Shown here: positions 11,859 through 22,672 of the stretch, piece after piece | Layout: each line of letters starts with the position of its first letter | Position numbering within the stretch: the stretch's first letter is position 1 | Source: Malania oleifera | Taxonomy: Eukaryota > Streptophyta > Magnoliopsida > Santalales > Ximeniaceae | NCBI RefSeq assembly: GCF_029873635.1 | Contig: NC_080417.1 | Coordinates: 30,368,214 to 30,432,213, forward strand | Direction of reading: 5' to 3' | Length of the DNA: 64,000 bases | Program-made: the position numbers and the translations under genes | Notes under the pieces: generated by a model | What the model was told of the DNA's origin: nothing | Database searches by the model: none | The model's input: the letters and a program-made list of their open reading frames with translations, nothing else

Positions 11859-12531
11859 CTTTCCTAAACTTAAATGCTTCATAACTTGCATAAATTTAGG
11901 GGGAGCTCTCAAATGAGAACTTTGCAAGTCTTAGCAACTAATACTATTGTTGACTTATCTTTTTGCTTTAGAATTTGTGAAAGTTGATTATTGATTGTGT
12001 GCACATGTCAAATATATATCTATTGCATGATTGTATTGAATGTAATGACTAATGATTATCATTTGTGATGCACAACTTGGCCATTTCATGATCATCTTGA
12101 AAGTTTATTTACTTGTTGGACCATACTGAACTGTTTGAGTAGTTGTGGATAAACCATTAGGACATATATAAACTCAACCAAGTTACACTTATATAGGTTT
12201 TATTTTGGAAAGTCCGATTTACAAACGACAGTCTACCGAAAATTTTTAAAAATATTTCCAAAATTCTTCATGTATAACTATAATACTTACCCATTGCCTA
12301 GATTATTAACTCATATGACCCCTTTTGCTGTTGCCAAAAGGGGGAGATGGAAATGGGCAAAAATAATGGGTAAAATGAATTTGTTCAAAAATAAGTTGGA
12401 TGCATATTGAGAGGGGAAGCCTTCTTAGACTTAACCTTATATTTTTGTTCAAAAATAAGTTGGATGCATATTGAGAGGGGGAGCCTTCTTAGGCTTAACC
12501 CTATATTTTTGCTAATCGTATTTGTCATCAT
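11859..12531 (+). other. Copia B 3' internal region, non-coding, with a 63-bp tandem duplication
   Basis: Between the pol stop and the polypurine tract. It has purine-rich blocks near 11898 (TAGGGGGAGC) and 12340 (AAAGGGGGAG) besides the terminal tract. A 63-bp unit starting TTGTTCAAAAATAAG is directly duplicated at 12382-12444 and 12445-12507 with few differences. No ORF was recognised. Confidence 0.75.
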
Positions 12532-12546
12532 CAAAAAGGGGGAGAA
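12532..12546 (+). other. Polypurine tract of copia B
   Basis: AAAAAGGGGGAGAA directly precedes the TGTTGATC start of the 3' LTR, the usual priming site for plus-strand DNA. Confidence 0.9.
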
Positions 12547-14686
12547 TGTTGATCTTATTGGTCATGCCCAGTTTTGATTATGAAAAATACTTATTTTATC
12601 TAATGCGTGATTGAGGTTATGTGCAGGAACTCAGATTGAAAGATCTTAATGCATATGGAAGATAGTGAAGAGTCAAGATCCAATAACTTCATGTTGTAAT
12701 ATATATAATTCATTTTTGTAAAGGGTCTATAATAGTAAATTAGAGTGTTTAATTGTAATAATCACACACCCCACATGCATGTTTTAATACGTAAGCTTAC
12801 AATGTTCAAAATGAAAATGACCTTAGGGTTTACCCTTCAGTCGACCGACACCAGATTTTTTTGGTGTCTTCAATTGGACATAAGTTATCTTATGACACAC
12901 ACCATTGCACTTATGAATGTTAGGCACTTGAATAGGGTTTGTGTGATTCAAAATAGGACCGAAATGCACACTTTGTGCACTTTCGGTCAACCGACCTTGG
13001 CAGTTCATTCTGCCTCGATCAACCAAACCCAGGTCCAAGTCAATAGTTGACCAAGGTCCCGGTCAACCGAAACCTCCTGAGGTCAACAATTTGACCACCT
13101 GGTTGACCGAGCTAAATTTGTATTGCAACTACCTAGTCGACCGAGGGTCCTCGGGAGAAGTCTCAATTGTCTGGTCGATCAAACCATTCAGTTTAAAATG
13201 GCATGGTCGACCGAACCTCGGTAAAATGGAAAATCACCCTTCGGACATGCACTTTCGTTCGACTGAGTCCCAAGTTAAAAAATGTCTTGGTCGACCGAAC
13301 CATATGAACTTCAGTCGACCGAAAAGGTTTTTGGTCGACCGGACCTCTCAGGTTGCCATGAATTTTTACTGTGGCTAAAATGTTTTAAACAGGGTTAATT
13401 ATTTTAAAATGATTTAAAACTTTCCTAATTATTCCCAATAGGTCCCCAACGGTTATAATCTTGGGATGTCTATATATTCCCCTTCATTTGGGAAAATTAG
13501 CAACTAGATTAAGCAAACAAATTCAAAAATTCTCTCTCAAGCAAAATACTCTCTACCACCCATATTCTTTCTACAAACACTCTAGCTTACCTTCCCAAGT
13601 TTAAAAATTCTCTATAAGTTTTTTGAGTGTTTAATAAAAATGGTTTGCTCTCTCATTGTTGTGAGATTGAATCAATTTTACGAGAGCAAAACCTAAATTC
13701 TCTTAGGGGGCTTTGCTAATAAGCCTATCCTAAGAAAACTTGTATTGAACTTCCGAGTGTTGCATTTTTCATTGTAATAACTTAGGAAGTTTTATATTTG
13801 TTTTGAGTTGCAAAACTTTTTCTAAACACACTCAAATATCTTGTGGGATTTATTTTGATATATTTGTGAAAAGATATTTGCGTTTGTGATATTGGTCTTT
13901 GTTGCAATATTTACTCATATACATATTATCTTGCTGAATACAAAGATTGAATATTCTTTTGAAAACCAAATATACATAAACATTACTAGAGCATCATACG
14001 ATTGAGAAAATTTGCTGATTGAAATATACTTATATATTGTTTGGCTAGTATCTTTGTGTGAGCTATAAGATTGAACACATATTGTGATACAAAGATTGCT
14101 TGTAGACACTCTCACGTACGCATTACACTGATAGAAAATACATTTGAGAGTTGAACTATTTAGACCACACCGAGCTTACATATTATATCATTTGTGGTGT
14201 ATGTGATTGAACGCATTTGGGTACAAATCTACTTTACGTGAAAGCACTTTTATATTGTACCATTTGATTATAAATCTGAGTGATTCCAAGCGTGGCTTGA
14301 GGGGGCGGTAATCTAGCCCGGTAAGGATTGGTGTAAAGGTTGAGGTCAGCCTTGTGCTAATTGACTTGGTTTGTATAGGTGCCGCTCCACCCGTTTAAGT
14401 GAGCAAGTTATAGTGGTAATCCTTATGCTTGTTAGCCAAGGTGGGGACGTAGGCAATAGGCCAAACCTCGATAACATATCTGCGTGTCACCCTCTCTTTA
14501 CTGCTTTCTGGTGCTTGTGTGATTGATTAAATTGCTTTATTTACTTTCTCGTATACATTTACTTTACTTGCACTAGATTGACCATAGAGTTGTGAATATA
14601 CTGGTGTTAGGAGATTGACCTAGGGATTAAATTTTAAAAATACCAATTTACCCCCCCCCCCTCTTGGGATCACGGTAAAGCTAACA
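12547..14686 (+). repeat. 3' LTR of copia B
   Basis: 2140 bp, TGTTGATC...GCTAACA, matching the 5' LTR throughout. It carries a palindrome array at about 12838-13342 and a shorter poly-C tract (about 14651-14661). It is followed by the CTTAG duplication and resumed copia A gag. Confidence 0.95.
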
Positions 14687-15265
14687 CTTAGATAGGTCCT
14701 TTGGTTCTTCAATCGTCGTAGACTTTGTGTGCCATTATTCCGGTATTGAACAAAGAACTTTCTGCACATTATCTTCCATAGAATATTCTCTACTAAGTGC
14801 TTTCAATCCAATTGTTATATGTTTAAAACATGTGAACATGGAAGTAATTAACTCACTTTCTTCCATTTTAAACATTTTATATTCTTTAACTAACATATAG
14901 ATTTTTGATTTTTTCACCTGAGATGTACCTTCGTATGTTACCTGGAGCTTCTCCCACATTTCCTTGGCCATGTTGCATTTGTAGATCCGGTTGTATTCTT
15001 CGCCATTCACAGCACAATAAAGAAAATTTTTTGTTTTAAAGTTTAGTTATGCCAGCTTTGCATCAGCTTCTGGAAGCTTCCCAATCGATATGATCTCACC
15101 ATCGTCATCCTTGAATATGTTATCTCCTTTGGTGATTACATTCCATATTCTATAGTCATATGCTTGGATGAAGATAGACATTTGGTCCTTCTAAGTCAGA
15201 TAGTTGACACCGCAGAACTTGGGTGGATGGTCAACGGATTGTCCTTGGGCAAACATGTCCGCCAT
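14687..15265 (-). pseudogene. Copia A gag, 5' portion (cut by the copia B insertion)
   Basis: The minus-strand ATG at 15263-15265 starts MADMFAQGQSVDHPPKF, and the reading (with stops and small shifts) continues into the UBN2-type gag domain: MAKEMWEKLQVTYEGT, LITSMFTCFKHITIGLKAL. It stops being gag exactly at the CTTAG duplication at 14687 and continues across the B insertion at 4860 with KVTLDELVGSLMTYEI, the next block expected in this family. Confidence 0.85.
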
Positions 15266-15310
15266 TGGATCTTTGCGCTCTAGATGTTACTTTGAAGGTC
15301 TAGCAACTTG

Positions 15311-15322
15311 CTCTGATACCAC
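15311..15322 (-). other. Primer-binding site of copia A
   Basis: On the minus strand GTGGTATCAGAG, the initiator tRNA-Met type site, lies four bases inside the 5' LTR and about 45 bases before the gag ATG. Confidence 0.85.
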
Positions 15323-15326
15323 TTAT

Positions 15327-16883
15327 TGGCCCGGGGGTGCGTCTAGAGGGGTTTGAATAGACATCTTTGGCGGATGTACAATTTTTCTACAATCACAACA
15401 ATAACTTGACAAGATATAAGAGTATTATATCACAATTTATATTTAAGATAAATAACAACAAGTAAACAAAATGAAAGAGGAAGGAGAAGGAAAGCTCAAC
15501 ACGACAATATTAACATGGTTCGACACCAAGCCTACGTTCACACCTTGAGACCAACTCAAGGATTCCCCAAATCAACTAAGCAATCCTCCTTCATCGGCGA
15601 AGAAGCCTTTACAATCCAGCCGCTCACCAAGAGCTACAATAAGGTGCTCACCAAGAGTCACCTTACAAAGGCTCACAAAGAACCCTTCAACACAATGGAT
15701 TTAAAACAATGTGATACAAATTTATATTCTCCTTTTTGAGCTAATATTACAAATCAAAACCTCACACTACTCTCTTTGTGAATGGTATTTGAGACAAGAG
15801 TAAAGAGCCAGAGAGCAAGAGAGTATAAGCAAGAATGAAAACCTTAGAAATGAATGCTCAATCAATGTGCTTAACAACAAAGCACTCAACTAGTTTGAAA
15901 TAAATGCACAAGACTCATATAAAAGGGCAAAGGGAAGAGCAATGCACTGGAGAGCCGTTGGGTATTAATGGACATGAGACAATTTGAAAACTAGCCATTA
16001 ATACGCATTAAATGATGTTAGCAGCTTGAAATTCATCGATGAGTTCATGCCTTCGTTAACGAGTCTTATGCATGCCTTCGTCGACGAGACCCTGTGTTCA
16101 TTAATGAACCTTCTATTCTAAATTCAGGCAGGTCTCGGTTTCTTTTCATCGACGAGTCCCCTATGTATGTCGATGAACCACCACTATTTCTTCATCGCCG
16201 AATCCCCTGTGTTTGTCGACAAATGTACTCTGAAATTTTAGGTGGTCTCGGTATCTTTTTGTCGATGAGTCCCCTATGTACATCGACAAAATCCCTTCTT
16301 GCATTCGTCGATGAATCCCCTATATTCGTCGATGAACCCCTTACTTATATAAATTTGAATACGTTCAAAAATTGGTTTTCGTTCAAGTAAAGGTTCCATC
16401 TTGTCCAGAATTAATTTTTACCAATTTTAAGATGTCTTCGTTTGATAAAACACGTTTGAAAGTCATTTTGACATCTTATGCAGTTTAAGTGACTCGACAT
16501 GCATGTGTGAACTCGAAATCATGTTCTAACCTATAATGAACTATATGCATGTATGATTTGCTCGTCTTTTGCAAAATACTCTTGAAACATACCATATGCA
16601 CAGAAGGTACAATATTAATCTCATACGCACAACCCAACACATATGTGTAGAAATCATAAATGCTTTGCTTGAGTGGTTGAGCTCCGGATGTGTCGTATGT
16701 TGGACTTTGTTGATGGTCATTTGCTTGTTCAATACATATATGACCATTATGCTTTGTCTTGGAGTTTTCCTATATAACTGAACTAAGCTTGAGGAAAAAA
16801 TGTTAGTAAACTTTGAGAACAACTAATGGGTTGTTGTCATCAAAACAAGTTGGAATGAAAACCCTTAGCCACTAAGGCTAACA
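15327..16883 (-). repeat. 5' LTR of copia A
   Basis: About 1557 bp. Its U5 edge (TGGCCCGGGGG in + orientation) lies beside the primer-binding site. The outer edge reads GGCTAACA, giving a TGTTAGCC start in element orientation. Near that edge is text common to SIRE-type LTRs (TTGTCATCAAAACAAG in + orientation). It carries a 12-copy palindrome array at 16032-16336. Beyond 16883 the coding of copia C starts abruptly, so this is taken as the insertion junction. With no second LTR in view, the boundary is inferred. Confidence 0.7.
16032..16336. repeat. Three quartets of TTCGTCGACGAA-type palindromes in copia A LTR
   Basis: Twelve degenerate 12-bp palindromes start at 16032, 16052, 16077, 16097; 16145, 16166, 16191, 16212; and 16258, 16279, 16304, 16325. 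Spacings within quartets are 20-21, 25, 20-21. Quartets begin exactly 113 bp apart. The inner 10-mer TCGTCGACGA is perfect at 16077. Spacers often read TCCCCTATG or similar. No protein-coding reading is supported here. Confidence 0.85.
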
Positions 16884-19719
16884 ACTTCAATTACAAGTCC
16901 AAAGGTGGAGTCTTAATGGTTTAGAAAGGTAATCTGACTGTAATGAAAGGGTAGAAACTTGATGGGAATATTTACACATTGCAGGGAACTATCGTTGTAG
17001 GTGAAGTTACAACCGTGAATGCTGAATCAGATGAGACCATCTTGTGGCATATGCATCTTGGGCTTATGGGGGAACATGGCATGAAGGAACTATACAAGAG
17101 GAAACTCTTGAAGGGCTTGAAATCATGTCAGCTAGAATTTCGCAAGATATGTGTTCTCGGACAACATAACAGGGTAAAGTTTAGACCAACTATTCACAAG
17201 ACAAAGGATATTCTTGACTATGTACATTTAGACGTTTGGGGCTTAGTTAGAGTTGCATCAAGGGTGGAAAAGTGTATTATGTGAGTTTCATTGATGATTA
17301 CTCATGGAAGATCTAGGTTTACTTCATGCAACATAAATCAGATACGTTTTCCAGGTTTAAGATTTGGAAGGCCGAAGTGGAGAACCAGACGGAGAGGAGA
17401 ATCAAATGTTTGAGGTTGAATAATGGGACCGAGTACGCTGATTCTCAATTTATGGAGTTTTGTGCTGAGCATGACATCAAGATACATTTTATAGTTCATC
17501 GGACACCTCAACAAAATGGTGTGATGGAACGAATGAACTGGACTCTTGCTGATAGGGCTTAGTGTCTCAGATTGAATGCAAGGCTACCAAAGAACTTTTG
17601 GGTTGAGACAGTTAGTAGGGCTTGTTTTCTAGTAAATAGATCACCAAAAGCGTCACTAGAGGGTAAAGTGGCGGAAAAGGTATGTACGGGAAATGCATTA
17701 GACTATTCTGAATTGAAAGTATTCGGGTGTCCAGTCTATGTCCACGTGTCTAGTGAGAAGAAGTCTAAGCTTGACCCAAAGTCTTGTCGTTGCATCTTTT
17801 TGGGGTATCCAATGGGCGTAAAGGGGCCAAAGCTATGGGACCCAGTGACAAACAAGGTGGTGATTAGTAGGGATGTAGTCTTTGATGAGAAGGCTATGGT
17901 GAAGCGTACTTAAGAATGTGATGAACAAAAATAGGAGCTAGAAAGTTGAGGCAGTGATGAACATATCGTGCAGGTGGAGTTGGAAGCTTTGGACAATGGA
18001 AATGATCATGGTCCCATGGTTGCAGGGAGCTCTAGCTTGGAAAGCCAGCAAGTCGACAATATTCCGTTAAGAAAATCCAGATGCACTATTCAGCCTCTTC
18101 CAAGGTATGATTTTGAAGAGTTATTGTCTTATGCTTTTCTTATTAGTTACAACAATGCAACTACGTTTCAAAAGGCAATGCACGGCCAGGAGAAAGATAG
18201 ATGGATGTGCGCAATGATTGAAGAGATGGGGTCACTATGTAAAAATCAAACTTAGGAGTTGGTGGAGCTTCTAAATGGGAAAAGACCGATAGGCTACAAA
18301 TGGGTTTATAAAAAGAAGGAGGCAATATAAGAAAAGGAAGGTGAGAAGTTCAAGGCAAGGTTGGTAGCAAAAGGGTACTCATAAAAGAAGGAATAAACTA
18401 TGATGAGATCTTTTCTCCAGTTGTCCGACATACTTCTATCAAAGTTGTGTTGGGGTTAGTAGCCCATTATGATCTTCATTTGGAACAAATAGATGTGAAG
18501 ACGGCGTTTCTTCATGGTGACTTGGAGGAACAAATCTACATGGTATAGCCGGAGGGATTCATTGAACCAGGAAAAGAAAATTTAGTTTACAAGTTAAAGA
18601 GATCTTTTTATGGGCTGAAACAGTTTCCAAGACAATGGTATAAAAGATTTGATTCCTACATGATCAAAATTGGCTACAAACAATGTGAGTATGACTACTG
18701 CATATATGTGAATAAACTTGATGATGGCTCACTTATTTTCTTGTTATTGTATGTCGATGCTATGTTGATAGTTGCAAAAGATTTAACTGAGGTGAATCAG
18801 TTAAAAGACCTGTTTTTATAAGGAATTTGACATGAAGGATCTTAGTTCAACCAAGAAAATACTTGGGATGGAGATTCGCCAAGACAGGACTATATGGAGA
18901 TTATGGCTATCTCAAGGCGGTTATGTGCATAAAGTGTTGGAGAGGTTTAGCATGACTAATGCAAGACTAGTGAGTTTACCTCCAGGGAATCATTTTAAGT
19001 TGTCTACTACAGATTGCCCAAATTCGAATGAGAAAATTCGGGACATGTCAATGGTCTCCTATGCTAGTGTTGTGGGAAGTTTAATGTATGTCATGGTGTG
19101 TACAAGACCAGATTTGGCTCATGCAGTGAGTGTGGTGAGCAAGTTTCTCTCTAATCAAGGAAGACAACATTGGGAAACTGTAAAATGGATACTCAGATAC
19201 TTGCGGGGTACATCGGATTATGACATCATGTTCAACAAGCAACAAGGTTGTCCTTCAGTTATAGGGTTTGTAGATGCAGATTATGCTGGAGATATGGATG
19301 ACAGAAGGTCTACAACGGGTTATGTTTTTATCCTTGTAGGAGGACCGATATGTTGGAGATCCATGGTACAGTCTCTAGTAGCTTTGTCTATGACTAAGGT
19401 AGAATATATGACAGTTGCCGAAGTTGCGAAGGAAACCTCATGGCTTACTTGGTTAGTTAGAGAGTTGGGGTTATAGCAAGATAGAGTGGTGCTACATTGT
19501 GATAGTCAGAGTGCCATTAACTTGGTGAATAATCAGATTTACCTTGCTAGAACCAAGCACATTGATGTGAGGTTCCATAAGGTTCGGGAATTGATTGCTT
19601 CGAGTGAACTTGTGTTGGAGAAGGTTTATACTTTTGAAAATGCAGCAGATATTCTGACTAAATCAGTTACTTTTGAAAAGTTCAAGCATTGCTTGGACTT
19701 ACTCCATGTCTCCAAGTGA
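16884..19719 (+). pseudogene. Copia C pol, Tork/Tnt1-like (5' truncated at the copia A junction)
   Basis: Coding resemblance begins at the first bases after copia A's LTR with NYKSKGGVLMV, then KLDGNIYTLQG and LWHMHLG (GAG-pre-integrase). The integrase core follows to about 17560 (YVHLDVWG, TPQQNGVMERMN), then the AEVKVFGCPVYVHV-like block (17572-17913). RT (18250-18830) shows QIDVKTAFLHGDLEE and YVDAMLI, where the second catalytic Asp of YVDD is Ala. MKDLSSTKKILGMEI and RNase H follow (18832-19716), ending ADILTKSVTFEKF. Many stops and at least one frameshift are present. Gag and protease are missing here and probably lie on the far side of copia A, outside the window. Confidence 0.85.
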
Positions 19720-19811
19720 TAGAAGGGAAACAAGCCCAACCTAGCGTTTTCAAGTTCAAGGTGGAGCAGTTCATATGTTTTTCAGGATTCTCCAAAGGGA
19801 CATATAATCAC

Positions 19812-19823
19812 CAAGGTGGAGAT
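19812..19823 (+). other. Polypurine tract of copia C
   Basis: AAGGTGGAGAT directly before TGTTGTTTATGG. This is the usual Tork-type polypurine tract and LTR junction. Confidence 0.75.
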
Positions 19824-19919
19824 TGTTGTTTATGGTGGCTCTTATATTTTGAAGTTTCATAAACAAGGAAAAGGAAGAAGAACATGGAGGGGCTGTACAG
19901 CAGAGACTCGTCGACAAGG

Positions 19920-21759
19920 TGTTAGCTTTGGTGCAATCCCAAGAGGGGGGGGGTGAATTGGTATTTAAAAAATTTTATCCCCTGGGTCAATCCACTAACA
20001 ACAGTATTACAAAAGCCTAAGATCAATCTAGTGCATATAAAATAAATCAATGTAAATATACAGTGGAATTTAAACTGCAATAGAAATTTAACCAAGCATG
20101 CACAATAAAGCAATAAAAGAGACAACACCAGAAATGTTATCGAGGTTCGGCAAACTACCTATGTCCCCACCTTGGCTAACAAGCACAAAGATTACCACTA
20201 TAAGCTCATTTAACGGGTGGAGCGGCACCTAAGCAACCAGGTCAAATTAACACAGGGCTGACCTCAACCTTTACAACCAATCCTTACTAGGCTGGATTAC
20301 CGCCCCCTCAGGCCTGGAATACAACATATTTCTCAATAAAATTTGCGTACAACAAATGTGCTTCTTAACTAAGCAGATTATGTATCAATGTAATCAATAC
20401 ACTACTGATTGATATGATAAGATAAGCTTAGTGTAGCCTTAGTGTCTACTCTCAAAGATTAATGCAAATAATACAATCAGTACGTGAGAGTGTAAGTAAT
20501 ATGATCTTTGTGTTAAAATAATATTTTCAATCACAATGCAGCAACAAAGATCACAAGTATACTTCAAATATTTTAACAAATTTTTTTCTCAAAATAAACC
20601 ACAAGAGATATTCAAAAATGATTTGTAAAACTTTATTTGATTTTGTATTAAAATGATAATCTCAATCAAAATGTATAGCAACAAAGATCTTTAACACTCA
20701 AGAAGTAAGATTTTTTGAATTTTAGAAAATTTTTGCTAATTAAAATTGCTAATCCTTGACTAATTTTTGCAAATGAGAGGGTATATATAGAATTCCCCAA
20801 AATTATTACCGTTTAGGACATATTAGTCATTTTTGAAAAAGTTTAACTAAGGTTAATAGATTTTAACTGCATTTTAACCTTGGTAATTATCGCCAACCCA
20901 AGAGCACCGGTCGATCGAACTTAAGGTTCAATTGATCGAGTGGCTGGGTTCGGTCGACTGGGAGAAATTTGAACTGAAAAGATGGTCGACTGGACTTGTA
21001 GGGTTCAATGGCGATTTTCCAACTTCGAGCTGTTTGGTTGACTAGGTCAATTTAAACTGCGAGATTTGGTCGACCGGGCAATTGGCAATTCCCACGTGGG
21101 GGTTCGGTCGACCAGGACGTTGCCCATATAATCGTGGTCGATCAACCGAGTGGTCAACTTGTTGACCCAGGGAGGTTCGGTTGACCTGGGCTTGCTATAT
21201 GTATTTGGTCGGTTGACCGAAGGGTCAACTTGTTGACCCGGTGGGAGTTCAGTTGACTGAAGATCTCAGTGTAACTGAGTTCGCTTCGATTGACTGAACA
21301 CGCCATCCTTGGGCATTTCAGTCCTTTTTCTCTTATAAAATTTTTCCTATTCATATGATGATTAATGTTAAGACTATAGGGCATATTTTTATGAAGTATA
21401 GGGTGTCATAAGGTTAGTCTAGGTCTTTTGAGCATAGACCCTAAAAAATTCGACGTTAGTCGACCGACCCCTAAGGTTATGTAGCCCCCTATGGTCAATA
21501 TATGGTCATCACTGAGCTTTTATCCATATCATGCATGCAATGCATTAATTATTACAGACCATTTCCTATATTACTATTACAGACCAAAAATGATAAATAT
21601 AAATTACAATAAACAAATTTGTCGAGGTCTTCAATTTTCTTCAAGTTGTCGCATGCCATCAATATAATCCGGTTAGTGTGATCCTGCACACAAACTTGAT
21701 AGCCATCAATTATCAGTATTTGTCATTATCGAAATCGGGCGTGACCTATAAGATCAACA
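19920..21759 (-). mobile_element. Solo LTR D, relative of the copia B LTR
   Basis: The reverse complement matches copia B LTR ends: TGTTAG..CCCAAGAGGGGGG..GTGAATTGG at the left is the complement of B's CCAATTCACCCC..CTAACA end, and GGCGTGACCTATAAGATCAACA at the right is the complement of B's TGTTGATCTTATTGGTCATGCC start. No internal region is present, so this is a recombined solo LTR. The flanking 5-mers (CAAGG left, TGAGG right) agree at only 3 of 5 bases, so the duplication is decayed or not provable. Confidence 0.85.
20907..21465. repeat. TCGGTCGACCGA palindrome array in solo LTR D
   Basis: About a dozen degenerate copies, for example near 20907, 20949 (TTCGGTCGACTG), 20982, 21032, 21066, 21103, 21134, 21176, 21211, 21247, 21285 and 21454. 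Spacing is mostly 30-43 bp. The family flank TCG..CGA matches copia B, as expected from the shared LTR ancestry. Confidence 0.8.
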
Positions 21760-22274
21760 TGAGGAGATCCCAAGAGACCCAAAAGTTCAGAGATCCTAAG
21801 ATACTGAGAGCTATTTTAAAGGCTCGTCGATGAGTGGTCTTCTTGGTCTTGTCGACGAACCCTGTTCTCATCGACGAGCAGTTCTGGGCTGCAGGCAGAT
21901 TTTTGAAATTTGAGTTTCGACGTTATAGTGGTTGGGTATTTGGAGGAAAACCTTCAAGTAACTTTTATATATTGTATTTCTAAGTGTATTTGCAAAGTAA
22001 GATCATTGTAAAACTTTTGTATTGTGGTGTTTCATATTGTAGTGAATATTGAATGTCATTTGCTTTCATTTTTGTGTTATTGGTTGTTGTCTTCTCATTC
22101 ATATTGGTGGAGTGTTGTTGAGACTTCGTTTATTTGTTGCAAGTTTACATCTTCCGCTGTGTGTTTGTCTTATACCCGAATTTTACAACACACTCCCTTC
22201 TCAAACTCATTTATTATAAGGACTTAAGCTACGCATATGTGTTGCACTTAAGAGATTGATCATATCAACCAAAA

Positions 22275-22291
22275 TTATATATATATATATA

Positions 22292-22331
<40 letters not shown>
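22275..22331. repeat. Compound (TA)n-(CA)n microsatellite
   Basis: TA repeats at 22275-22300 are followed directly by CA repeats to about 22331. No coding role is supported. Confidence 0.95.
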
Positions 22332-22335
<4 letters not shown>

Positions 22336-22569
22336 GTATGTGATAGAAAATGTGGTTAAGGCGAGGGACATTTCTTTAAAATGTAACGACACCGCAACAC
22401 CAACAGCTGTAGGCTTCACCGCATGGCTCTCTCTATAGCAAAATTCAAGTGTAATATTTTTAATTGTATTGTTGTGAATTTTTTGCTCTAAAAGCTTTCT
22501 TGAATTTTCTATGGATATGTCCCTACATTTAACAATGCATCACAGCTTCGCACACTCAATGAGAGTAAC

Positions 22570-22672
22570 ACCGTCGATGGTTACATCGACGCTTTCAAAC
22601 AAAAAGCAATTCCGAAGCAAACCGTTGACGGTTTCAGCAAATCGTCAATGGTTACATTTGTCCGTTGCCGAT
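22570..22672. repeat. Small array of ACCGTCGACGGT-type palindromes, unassigned
   Basis: ACCGTCGATGGT (22570), an off-register ATCGAC core (22585), ACCGTTGACGGT (22621), ATCGTCAATGGT (22641) and TCCGTTGCCGAT (22661). The last three are exactly 20 bp apart. They fit a palindrome ACC-GTCGAC-GGT with CpG-type decay. No LTR ends were recognised around it, so the carrier is unknown. Confidence 0.5.

Larger units (their letters stand above)
4861..14686 (+). mobile_element. Copia B: full-length SIRE-like Ty1/copia element nested in copia A
   Basis: A 9.8-kb element with two LTRs (4861-7029 and 12547-14686), a primer-binding site after the 5' LTR, gag, protease, integrase, RT and RNase H in copia order, a roughly 690-base 3' internal region, a polypurine tract, and flanking CTTAG duplications. 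The LTRs begin TGTT and end AACA. Over their first 70 bases they differ at 4 positions, so the insertion is not very recent. The coding region has stops in gag (after about 16 codons, and again later), at 8068-8070, in protease/integrase and in RT, so it is non-autonomous now. The long LTRs and two-knuckle gag fit the SIRE lineage. Confidence 0.93.
399..16883 (-). mobile_element. Copia A: SIRE-like Ty1/copia element, interrupted by copia B
   Basis: This is a minus-strand copia element. From its 5' end it has a 5' LTR (15327-16883), a primer-binding site (15311-15322), gag (15265 down to 14687), the nested insertion of copia B (4861-14686), the rest of gag (4860 down), protease, integrase, reverse transcriptase and RNase H with a stop near 545-547. 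Gag text on the two sides of B rejoins in the order expected for a copia gag. No 3' LTR was recognised, so it probably lies beyond the window start together with the extra ORF at 1-108. Assignment to the SIRE lineage rests on the gag type and the long 3' region and is moderately sure. Several stops and frameshifts make it non-coding today. Confidence 0.8.
19824..22190 (+). repeat. 3' LTR of copia C, interrupted by solo LTR D
   Basis: The LTR starts TGTTGTTTATGG at 19824 and ends TTTTACAACA at 22190. The far part has features common to Tnt1-like LTRs (TTGTGGTGTTTCATATTGTAG, CTTCCGCTGTG). Removing D (19920-21759) leaves about 527 bp, a normal Tork LTR size. TTCGTCGACGAA-type motifs lie at 19907, 21823, 21848 and 21867, on both sides of the D insertion. 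Confidence 0.7.

Noticed and set aside
16094..16390. A 98-codon ORF rich in VDEP and DES
   Set aside because: The amino-acid pattern is only the palindrome array translated. It has no start context or family match.
19915..21764. Target duplication for solo LTR D
   Set aside because: CAAGG and TGAGG match at only 3 of 5 bases, too weak to claim.
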